DNA from: Lomentospora prolificans
Lineage: Eukaryota > Ascomycota > Sordariomycetes > Microascales > Microascaceae
Direction: 5' to 3'
Length of the DNA: 64,000 nt
Assembly (NCBI GenBank): GCA_029532625.1
Contig: JARFXM010000003.1
Coordinates: 3,286,001-3,350,000, forward strand
Within the stretch, counting starts at the first letter, position 1. Every line of letters starts with the position of its first letter. A model generated the notes under the pieces. The model was not told the DNA's origin. It did not search any database and saw nothing but the letters and a program-made list of their open reading frames with translations. The translations under genes and the position numbers were made by a program. Positions 55,822-64,000 of the stretch are shown one piece after another.

Positions 55822-57205
55822 CTACACCTCATCCTCCCCAATCTTCAGCAAGGCCGGCAAATCATCCAAGCTCACGTTGCCCCCCGTGAAAATAACGCCA
55901 ATATCCCACCCGTCTTTCCCGCCCTCCCTCTCCACCAACTGTCTGAACTCCTCGTTGAACAGCACAACGGCCAAGCCAACGACAGCGCTAGGCTCGACAA
56001 CTACCTTGAGCCTCTCCAACACAAACTTGAGCGTCTTGGAGATGTCGCGCTCGGTAACGGTGAAGGCGTCTCGCACGAGCTTACGGTCGCCGCGGATGAC
56101 GGACCAGGGGATCTCGCCGACGGGGGTGCGCAGTCCATCGGCGATGGTGAGGGTTTTGACGTCGGCGATCGGGGCCTTGAGGCCGGCCCTGATGGCGCGG
56201 AAGAGGTCATCGGCGCCTTGGTGGGAGGGTTCGCCGGCGAAGACGGAAATGCCTGTACCTTCGCACTATTTGGAGGGTAAAACAAGAGGGGGGCGGGGGT
56301 CTGTAAGCTGATTGTGATGATAACTTGGAATGTATATGCGGGTAGGGTAAAGAGGAGCCAAAAAAAAGAGTCAACCTACGGAAAGAGCGGTGCCGGAGAG
56401 TAGGCCGCCGCCGCCACAAGGAGTAACGATGGCATCAAGGCCCTCTCTAGGCTTGGAACCCGGGTTCTTGGCCGCGTGCTCAGCGATAAGCTCAGCAGCC
56501 TGCTCCTGAAGTTCAAGCGCAGCAGTACCTAGGTAGTGGCTAGCATGTAAGTGAAGCACTCTCTCGCGTGCGGTGCGGCCCTATCGGAACAGAGAGAGGA
56601 AGCCTAATAGAAACTGACTGACCTTGTCCAAGAATAATATCCGGGTGATTATAAGGCGGCACAAACGTAGCTCCGGTATCCGCTACGACCTTATCCAATA
56701 GCTCCTGCCTCTCGGGCGCCGTACTCCCACTCTCATAAACAAAAGCCCCATAGCCCTTGGTCGCCTCCACCTTCTTGGGGTTCGAAATCGACGGCATAAC
56801 CACATGCGCAGGGACTCCGTTCTCCCGCGCGGCCAGGGCCAGCGCCTGCGCGTGGTTTCCCGAGCTGTGCGTGGCCACGCCGTTCTCTCTGCCGCCGGCC
56901 GCCACCCAATCCTCGTTGGCGACCAGCCGACCGACGGCGTGGAACGCCCCGCGCGCCTTGAACGCCCCGATGCGCTGTAGGTTCTCACACTTGATCCACA
57001 ACCGCACCGTCGGCTTCGCGGCCCGCTCTGCTGTGCCCTCCCAGGGCGTTCCCTTGAGCTCGGCGGGAGTTTGCTGCCGCGACGCAAACTCATCCAGCGT
57101 GCGGCTGTGGATCACGGGGGTCCGGTGCACGTGGGGCTTGATTAGCTCGTGGGCGGCTTGCACCGATGAGCGAGTTAGGGGAAGGCATTTGGCTGCGCTC
57201 GACAT
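55822..57205 (-). CDS. PLP-dependent threonine/serine dehydratase or serine racemase-like enzyme
   Basis: Fold-type II pyridoxal-phosphate enzyme. Exons 57205-56623, 56528-56380 and 56265-55822 give 391 residues. The cofactor lysine is K83 in 'IGAFKARGAFH'. Other family marks: 'SSGNHAQALALAARENGVPAHVVMP', 'YNHPDIILGQGTAALELQEQ', the phosphate-binding 'CGGGGLLSG' (GGGG at 233-236) and the C-terminal 'VIFTGGNVSLDDL'. There is no ACT regulatory domain, so it is not the classical biosynthetic, isoleucine-inhibited threonine deaminase. It fits the serine racemase / threo-3-hydroxyaspartate ammonia-lyase (SRY1) and catabolic threonine dehydratase group. An insertion near 45-66 ('QQTPAELKGTPWEGTAERA') lengthens it. 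The upstream frame lacks an ATG, so 57205 is the start. Reaction uncertain among deamination and racemisation. Confidence 0.85.
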
Positions 57206-58091
57206 GCTTGCTTTTTTTCTTTTCCGGCTTTTTCTGAGAACCGAGCGGACGTACGCGTGTGATGGAGGGTTGAAGGGTATCGATATAGACCTGCAAGCTA
57301 TGATGGGGCGATAAAATCGTTGTAATTGAGGGGGCAACCTGGGGGTTTCTGCCGCGCATGAATTTTGTATTAATACAGTTCAGACTGCCAGCCTGGCTGC
57401 CAGGCTGCTGCTCATGGCCTGGCCAGCCTAGCCAGCCTAGCCACAGCCATCCAAAGAACCCCCCACAGAGTCTGTCTGCAACTGCTGGATTCCGTTCACC
57501 AGGCCAGCTGGCGTGGGTCTTTGGCGGCGTTCTGGAGGACTTGGCCCATAAATCTCACCTTCCAGATCGAGTCAACTCTTAACGAGGGTCACTAACCTAG
57601 GCTACTGGTACCTGGCTATCTTGGCTGCTACCCAAGCCAGCTGGCGTTCCCAGAGTCGTTGACACTTCAAAGGGCGCGGCGCCGGCCCAATGGCGTCATC
57701 AATACCTCCATTATTAACTCCATGAGTGGGACTGGCTGGGGCGGCTGCGACTCATTGATAATTTTCTCAACGACAAACTACAATTGCATGAGGAACGACG
57801 CATCTGTGGATTATTTTTACACCTTAATAAGTCAAAGCCGGAGCAAGAATCAAAGGGAGCGAAACGCAAGAGGCATATTATAAAACAGAAAGCATCACGT
57901 CTTTTAATCAACAAGTCTGCCAACCGACCTCGCACTTGACCAATCTTTCCCGTCTCTCTCCGTTTTCTCTTCCCTTGTTCAACCCGGCTGTATAAGTATA
58001 CAAAAGACTGCGGGGATATCGAAGGCCGGAACTCACGGCCCAACAGACAGTCCTTGCGCCCCTGACGAACACGCACTCAGCCGAAACCAGC
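57206..58091. other. 0.9-kb intergenic region
   Basis: Between two minus-strand genes: promoter of the dehydratase-like gene and 3' region of ketol-acid reductoisomerase. It is rich in CAGCC/GGCTGG words (57390-57460, 57620-57660, 57732-57739). A TGACTC half-site (minus-strand reading) lies near 57568. No gene. Confidence 0.5.
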
Positions 58092-59654
58092 TTATTTCTG
58101 GTTCTCGGGACGGAGGGCCCTAAGCGTAGTGGTTAGTCATATTGTCACTCTCAAGTACCATCGAGGCCGGGGTTGAGGAGTAATCATCTTACCTGACGGC
58201 CTTGCCCGCCCTCCAGATCTCCATGTTGCGGATTTCCTCCATCTCGGCCTCGAACTTCTCCCTGTAGTCCTTCTGGCCGTTGTAGTCGAGAGACCTCTGG
58301 GTCTCGGTACCGTCCCTGACAGAGTCATAGAGGTCGTTGAAGACGGGCTTGAGGGCGTCCTTGAAACGGGGAGTCCAGTCGATGGCGCCGCGGCGGGCAG
58401 TGGTGGAGCAAGCCTCGTACATCCAGTCCATGCCGTTGGCACCGATGAGGGGGTACAGGCTCTGGGTGGCCTCCTCAACAGTCTCGTTGAAGGCCTCGCT
58501 GGGGCTGTGGCCACGCTCACGGAGGACCTCGTACTGGGCGAGGAACATACCGTGGATACCACCCATGAGGCAGCCACGCTCACCATAGAGGTCAGAGTAC
58601 ACCTCCTTCTCAAAGGTGGTCTTGTAGAGATAACCGCTGCCAACAGCAACGCCAAGGGCGATGGCCTTCTCTTCGGCCTTGCCGGTCACGTCCTGGAAGA
58701 CGGCGAAGGAGGAGTTGATACCACGGCCCTCACGGAAGAGAGAGCGAACGGTACGGCCGGAACCCTTGGGGGCGACGAGGATGACATCGATGTCGGTGGG
58801 CACCTCAACCTTGGTGCGCTCCTTGAAGACGGGAGAGAAACCGTGAGAGAAGTAGAGGGTCTGTAGTTGGCATGGTTAGTGTCCCTGCTTTCCCGTTGCA
58901 ACCTACCCTTGAATTAAGCTTCTGGAGGTAAAGCACTTACCTTGCCCTTGGTGAGCTGGGGCTTGATGTGAGGCCAAGTCTCGGACTGAGCGGCGTCGCT
59001 GAGGAGGTTCATGATGATGGTACCACGGGAGATGGCCTCATCGACCTCGAAAAGGTTCTTGCCAGGGACCCAGCCGTCCTGGATGGCGTCCTTCCAGGAT
59101 TTGCCCTCCTTACGGACACCGATGATAACATTGAGGCCGTTGTCACGGAGGTTGAGACCCTGACCGTGACCCTGAGAACCGTAGCCGATAAGAGCGAGGG
59201 TATCGTTCTTGAAGTAGGACTGTTCGAAGGCACGGATTGTCAGAGGAATTGACCCAATTGCTTGAAAGTTACTAACAACGAAAGCTCAAGTTGAGGCTTC
59301 GCGTGTTTGGCGAGGGAATGACTCACGAGAAGCTTCTCCTGGGGCCAGTCGGCACGCTCTGGGAGAGAGGGAAAGAAAAAAAGTTAATTTTGAGCAACAA
59401 TGGCGATTGCCGAGATGAGCTCTGGAGGCTCATGCCAAGATTGAATACACACCATAGACGTCTTCCTTCGATCCGGCAAAGTCAATCGTCTTCATTCCGC
59501 GGACCTGCTGCTGGGCAGGGCCGACCATGGCAGGGCGAGCCTGGCGGGCCAAGCTCCGACCCGCGGCAGCGAGGGTTCGCTGCTGGACGGCAGGCGAAGC
59601 CAATTGGCGAGTCAATTGCGAGCGAAGAGCCCTGGAGAAGGTTCGGGAGGCCAT
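58092..59654 (-). CDS. ILV5: Ketol-acid reductoisomerase, mitochondrial precursor
   Basis: Acetohydroxyacid reductoisomerase of valine and isoleucine synthesis, converting acetolactate or acetohydroxybutyrate to the dihydroxy acid with NADPH and Mg2+ in the mitochondrial matrix. Five exons (59654-59453, 59358-59327, 59219-58941, 58860-58193, 58119-58092) give 402 residues, matching fungal enzymes. Residues 1-48 form an Arg/Ser/Ala/Gln-rich targeting peptide. The Rossmann motif GYGSQG is at 90-95, followed by 'VAPKGSGRTVRSLF', the metal-binding 'DLYGERGCLMGG' region and the end 'WRAGKAVRALRPENQK'. Exon 2 is only 32 nt and exon 5 only 28 nt. Introns are GT-AG. The start has the normal presequence. 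A GCN4/CPC1-type motif lies upstream. Confidence 0.97.
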
Positions 59655-60777
59655 TGTGTCGGTGTGGGGGGTGGGAGGAAGGAAGAGAGGAGATGGGAGG
59701 ACAAGAAGTTTCTGGGAGGATTTGGGGGTTGTTGGGGGAGGTTATGAAGGGAAAAAAAAGGTTGAGGGGAGATGGTTCTCGATTGGCGGTGGGCCTGGGG
59801 AATGTGATGTGAGAAGGGGAAAAACTCGTGGTTCTGAGTAACCTTTACGCTGTGAGCTGTTATTTCCCTTCTTTTTTCCGGCTCAAATTTTTTTTTTCTT
59901 TTGGCCTTGTGAGTCTAACCACCTCACCGACTTCGGGGCACCTGGCCTCGCATGCTCTTCTGTGGGGATGGGCCCTGTCGGACGGAGCAACCAATTAGGG
60001 ATCGGAGAAGCCTTCGAAATCGATCCCGCTCATTGGCCTCAGGGAGTGCGAACAGGTGGAGCCACACTATGGTGGGGTAGTCTCGCTCCTTAGGTAAGCT
60101 AATGGCTGTCTGGTGCACAAAGACTAAGAGTGATTAGTGTCGGTGTGAAACCCACAATTGATGTACCCTCCTAGAGCGTACCCGCTGCCCCAGACTTTAC
60201 AGGTCCTATCATCGGGGAAATGCTCTGAGTCATGATTGAACCAAGGAAAGAAAAAAAGGAAAAAAAAAGAAAAAAGAAAAAAAATACAGACGGCCGTGAT
60301 CGTGGAACAAACACGACCTTCCATGTTATGCGAGCGAAAAAACTTTGGTAAAGAGTCCTTATTGGTTTGCGCTGACATGAGACCAGCAGACTACCCGGAT
60401 ATAGAGAGAGAGTAGTAGGGAGAACGAGGGGAAAAGAGAGTAACAAAAACCAAATTGCCGCCACGCTCGATGCGTCCTGTAAGCAGATGCCGATATTCTC
60501 TCCTCTTACAACGAAATGAAATCACACCGTCTATGGAATACCACCAGCTATATATTTGGAGCTTGGCCATCGTCCACAACCCTCTCTATCGCCTTATAAC
60601 GCACTGAACGTGCTTGCTTGCGTGTGTATATGTGTGTGCTTTTTTGAAAAGAACAAGCCAAGACGGTCGGACTTGGCCAACGTAGGCGGATGATACCACT
60701 CCACCAACGCTCGATCTTGAAAAAGCCTCAGGATACCCATGTAGACCGAAAGGCCGACCGTTCCGGGGGCATCTAAT
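59655..60777. other. 1.1-kb intergenic region upstream of the ILV5 gene
   Basis: Contains the ILV5 promoter and the 3' end of UBC12. An A/G-rich purine stretch (60243-60283, plus-strand AAAAG units) and a TGAGTCA element are the only notable signals. No coding frame is credible. Confidence 0.5.
60226..60232. promoter_or_regulatory. TGAGTCA, candidate CPC1/Gcn4 site for ILV5
   Basis: Perfect TGAGTCA (TGACTCA on the other strand), 572 bp upstream of the ketol-acid reductoisomerase start. Branched-chain amino acid genes are classic targets of the general amino acid control bZIP factor (Gcn4, CPC-1). The distance is greater than usual, so the function is only suggested. Confidence 0.4.
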
Positions 60778-61617
60778 CTATTTCAGCACCTTGTCGTAGG
60801 AAATACCCTTGACGGACCCCCCGCCCATCGATGTCCTCACGTTACGCTTGAACATTTCTCGGTTCTGTCTTAGATCATCGGCTGCCTCCTTATTCAGCGG
60901 GTCGGATGCGTTGGGCTCGAGGAAGAGAAACTGCGGTACGAAGAGCAGAAAACGTTAGTATGATGGCCTTGTATTGGAGCGTAGACCGTGCAGATCATGG
61001 TTCCGCACGAACTCGATAGCATACCTGGAGTCCCACAATGACGGCATTGAGGTTCAAAACAGGCTTCCAGTCCTCTCGTAAGATATTAAGGCATACCTTG
61101 CCCTCAAGATCGATGTTGGGGTGGTAGATCTTTTCGCGGCACCGCACCTTGGGGGGTTCGTGGGGAAAGTTTTGGTTGATGGCAAAGGTGAACGTGAACG
61201 CGCCGCCGCGGTACATGCCCTCGTCGGGCTCTATCGTCAGAACAAAGTTCAGGATATCGTCGGGGTCAGGAAACTCGGTCTTCATAGTGGACCCTAGAGA
61301 GAGCTCGGACAGGTCTGATCGAAAGATGGGACAATAAGGCGTTACGTTAGACAGCGCAGCAGGGAGACAAAGTGGTGATTTAAGACTAGTATCGGGAGGT
61401 TGGCATACCCTTCTGTACTCGAAGCTGAGCCGCTGTCACCTTCTTCTTTTTCCCCGCCGCGCCTTCAGCATTTTCCGCCTTTTGTTGCTCCTTTTTCTAC
61501 AAGGCCAAGCCGTGTTAGTACGAGCTCCCGCGAGCAATAACCTTCGATTTTGTCGCAGACGGTCACACAGAGTAGCCAGGGTTGCGGGGTACGCACCATG
61601 GACCATATCTTGAGCAT
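60778..61617 (-). CDS. UBC12: NEDD8-conjugating enzyme E2, UBC12
   Basis: E2 that receives NEDD8/Rub1 from the Ula1-Uba3 E1 and transfers it to cullins. Exons 61617-61597 (21 nt), 61496-61409, 61314-61025 and 60930-60778 give 183 residues. The N-terminal extension 'MLKIWSM' plus 'KKEQQKAEN...KKKKVTAAQLRVQKD' is the E1-docking tail typical of UBC12. The UBC core follows: 'FTFAINQNFPHEPPKVRCREKIYHPNI' with the HPN motif at 101-103, and the catalytic C111 in 'GKVCLNILREDWKPVL'. It ends 'EPNASDPLNKEAADDLRQN...SYDKVLK'. Cys and HPN positions match the family exactly. The introns are GT-AG. The tiny first exon is fixed by the ATG that splices in phase and by the conserved tail. Confidence 0.96.
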
Positions 61618-62973
61618 GATTGTGTGATTTTCCGGGCTAACGAGCCAGGTAGTCGGTGGGACAGAGAGGGCAGAAAGGAGGGTGTCGAGGAGTCAAAAGA
61701 TGACCGTCGCTTGTCGTTTGTCGCCTGTCGGGAGCCAACGGACTCGAGTCGTAGTTAGGATGGAGGGGTAGCTGAAAAGGTTGGCCAAGTCTCGTGAGAT
61801 CGAGGGTATCGCCTGAAGATGGTTGGTAGAGAGTGGGGATATAAGGCTTGGAATTGGGCGCTGTCTTTTTCTGGTGGGGGGGAGGAGGTTCCCGATTCTT
61901 TCTTCTCCTTTCCTTGATTTGAAAGAGGCAAAAATATCTCGGGTCTCTCTGCCTGGGTCTTTGATTGTGTGTAGATTGGTATGTGGCTAAGTGGCGGAAG
62001 GCAAGGCCGCAGTCACAGGTGGTTAGGCTGGAGAGTTTCTTGCCTGGAATGCAGAAGTGACGGATCCGTTCATTTGATCAATATGGATCAATGACGGCCG
62101 ACCCTCAAGTCTGACCACACCTGCCCCGCCGCGGATTAGCGATAAGATCGACCACGCACACACTTTCACACTTTCCCCTCACCAAACTTCATCGAACACC
62201 GCACCAATAGCTTTGCACTGCACGAGTTTAGCCAGGGATTTTCCAGGATGGGTTTCGGACCACACAGCGAGGACCTGGTGTGACGCTCATCCATGTTCGC
62301 TCAACAACAATAAACCAAGGCTCTACCTCCCCAAGGGTTCGCGATAGAGCTCCCACAACAAAACGCCGCTCTTAACTTTCATGTTTTGGTTTATTTCCTA
62401 TCTACTATTTTAGGCCTTTTGAGGGTGGGGTGGACTTAAATCCGCTAAGAAATAAAATACTCTGCGTCGGCACGTCCTTCGACATGAACTTTTTAGTCTT
62501 GATAAGAAAACCATCCTTCGCTCGGCCATATCTTTCAGCCGTAGTCGACTCTCCATTCGACGAAATCGTTAGAATGGAGTCGAGTACTTCCCTCCAACAC
62601 ACCCCATCCCTATATACATACATCCGAAAATCAGAGAAAAAAGTATAAAAAAAAAATAAATGGTCAAAGAACGCCAGGTATTTGCGGCCCTCGCCATCCC
62701 TTCCACACAACCAGGCCAGCTGAACAAATGATACACAATGGGTGGAAAGCATACACCCATAAAAGCGAGGAAATAACCAAAGGGCTTCTCGTCATATCGC
62801 GAGACACAAGGGCGCCATAAGCCTCAGGTTGAGCTGGTCCTGTCGAAGATGCCAGGCTATAGAAAAGGGGGCCCACCAAAGGAGAGAAAATGTTACAAAA
62901 ATAAAGGGCTGGGACCTCCTTTCTGTAAAACGGGGAAAAGAAAAAAGTTGTACAACGTTCATAATGGTTTCAT
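61618..62973. other. 1.36-kb intergenic region
   Basis: Between two minus-strand genes: promoter of UBC12 near 61618-62100 and 3' flank of the NUM1-like gene toward 62973. Short frames around 62405-62760 are not convincing. No RNA gene is seen. Confidence 0.5.
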
Positions 62974-64000
62974 TCAGAATCCTTTGAACGGATCGTCTCG
63001 GGAGAAAAAGTCTTCCTCTCCGTTTCTGCTCCAGTCATCCGTGGCACGTGTGCCGCGAGAGTTGTAGCTGTCACGGTTTCGGTTGCGGCTATTACGCCGC
63101 CTGAGCTCCTTGCTTCTTCGCCTAGCAAAGTTTTGATATTCGTCTAACTCGTCAGGGTGGCCATCTAACCTCGGGAAGGCGAGAGGGCTGATGAATGCCT
63201 CCATGCGCACGGTCCCGATGGCGTCGAAGAAGTTGCTAGGGCGCGAAGATGCTTCAGAAGTCCGTCCGGACGCTGTATTACCCATTGCCCACGTTCCCGT
63301 GCTCGAAGCCTGGGATTGGTAGATGTCAGACGAGCCAGCAGTACCGATGCTAGCTCCGGCTACGCTATTTGTAGCTGTGTGCTGGTATGATCCATTCCCC
63401 ACGGGACCGGAAAACCCGCGGAAGGATAGGGGTGGAGGGACGTGGCCTCCGGTATTGCTTCTTTTGCGGCCGTGAACCATAACGTTGTTGGCACGTTCTT
63501 GGAGGCCCCTTTCTTGGAAATTCCTTTCGTGGAATCTGGGGATATAGGGGGGCTCCGCTGCCTCGCGAGATCCGTCCCGCTGGTGGCTGTTAGGAAGTGG
63601 TGGGAAAGTGTCTGGATTCCGGTAGGTGGATATATCACCTATGGTAGACGGCGGGGGCTCGTCGGGGATACTCGGTACACTAGGTATGCTTGGGGGACCG
63701 GCTCTTCCAAATGCGCCTTTACTCTTAGTTAGCCGGATCGAGTCGCGGATTCCTGGCCGCCTTGGTTTGGCTTGCGGCATTTCGAAATCCGGTACGGCCT
63801 TGGGCGGCTGAATAGCTAGTATCTCTGGAATTGCCTGAGAGGAATGAGCCAGGAAGGACAACGCCGTCAACCAGACGTAGTGCCGTTCAGCCGAAACTGC
63901 TGTGAATTTGAGTGCTCGTTGAGGGGTAAGAATGAGGATAGATCGGTTGAATACATTGGGGTGACCCTTGGGGCTAGGGTTATCGTCCTTGACATCGAGA
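62974..64000 (-). CDS. NUM1/ApsA-type nuclear migration protein, C-terminal part
   Basis: The gene runs off the right edge; the frame is open from 63999 to the stop at 62974, giving the last 341 residues. At its start is the end of a PH domain, 'RSILILTPQRALKFTAVSAERHYVWLTALSFLAHSS', the form found in NUM1/ApsA cortical proteins, where it binds PI(4,5)P2 at the plasma membrane and anchors dynein for nuclear positioning. After it, about 290 residues are low-complexity: Pro-rich segments ('AIQPPKAVPDFEMP', 'PSIPSVPSIPDEPPP'), Ser/Gly/Thr-rich stretches, then a basic cluster 'RRRSKELRRRNSRNRNRDS' and an acidic-aromatic end 'EEDFFSRDDPFKGF'. The N-terminal coiled coil lies outside. No intron is seen in this part. 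Family assignment rests on the PH segment. Confidence 0.75.
   Translation of the reverse strand, partial: LDVKDDNPSPKGHPNVFNRSILILTPQRALKFTAVSAERHYVWLTALSFLAHSSQAIPEILAIQPPKAVPDFEMPQAKPRRPGIRDSIRLTKSKGAFGRAGPPSIPSVPSIPDEPPPSTIGDISTYRNPDTFPPLPNSHQRDGSREAAEPPYIPRFHERNFQERGLQERANNVMVHGRKRSNTGGHVPPPLSFRGFSGPVGNGSYQHTATNSVAGASIGTAGSSDIYQSQASSTGTWAMGNTASGRTSEASSRPSNFFDAIGTVRMEAFISPLAFPRLDGHPDELDEYQNFARRRSKELRRRNSRNRNRDSYNSRGTRATDDWSRNGEEDFFSRDDPFKGF

Noticed and set aside
57206..57337. Upstream extension of the dehydratase as a mitochondrial presequence
   Set aside because: It is Arg/Ser-rich and tempting, but the frame has no ATG before 57205.
62405..62760. Small minus-strand frames downstream of the NUM1-like gene
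   Set aside because: No start context, family resemblance or splice partners; probably 3' flanking sequence.

Overview
The window is nuclear DNA of a filamentous ascomycete (Pezizomycotina, most likely a Sordariomycete). Supporting signs are short introns with CTAAC-like branch points, GC-rich coding exons, an APSES regulator of the StuA/Asm-1 type, a small CCG-6-like GPI-anchored wall protein, a 402-residue mitochondrial ketol-acid reductoisomerase and the tail of a NUM1/ApsA-type cortical anchor. No tRNA, rRNA, CRISPR array or intact transposon was seen. I rebuilt fourteen protein genes exon by exon. The spliced lengths all come out as whole codons, except in the two genes cut by the window edges.

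Layout. 1-5.1 kb: the 3' end of a PCI-domain gene (probably COP9 signalosome subunit 3), replication factor A1 on the minus strand, and a dienelactone-hydrolase-like gene sharing a divergent promoter with it. 5.1-13.9 kb: almost empty apart from a small GPI-anchored protein gene near 10 kb. 14-21 kb: a short-chain acyl-CoA synthetase, a coiled-coil protein, and a PIG3-type quinone oxidoreductase. 21-42.6 kb: about 21.7 kb with no gene I can support. 42.6-46.6 kb: the stuA/asm-1 gene with a very long predicted leader. 48.5-64 kb: a denser block with a BRCT protein, gamma-glutamyl phosphate reductase, an MFS drug:H+ antiporter, a PLP-dependent threonine/serine dehydratase-like enzyme, ketol-acid reductoisomerase, the NEDD8-conjugating enzyme UBC12 and the C-terminus of NUM1/ApsA.

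Functionally this is ordinary core-genome content and not a gene cluster. Two loose pairings are worth noting. The threonine-dehydratase-like enzyme and ketol-acid reductoisomerase are neighbours on the same strand, and both fold types occur in isoleucine biosynthesis. UBC12 (NEDD8 conjugation) and the probable CSN3 (NEDD8 removal) lie at opposite ends.

The most interesting signal is around stuA. A stretch of about 1.03 kb (42626-43651) has no ATG on the sense strand, and a second ATG-free stretch (43923-44269) runs up to the start codon. Every ATG between them falls inside one predicted intron (43650-43922). This looks like a long leader under selection against upstream AUGs. It sits downstream of the 21.7-kb gene desert and opens a StuA protein 75 residues longer than the usual-looking start. 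Other unusual points are a GC-AG intron in RPA1, three AAG splice acceptors, a 13-nt first coding exon, and a dispersed, strand-biased CTGGCTGG motif in noncoding DNA. No clearly new multi-gene system was found.
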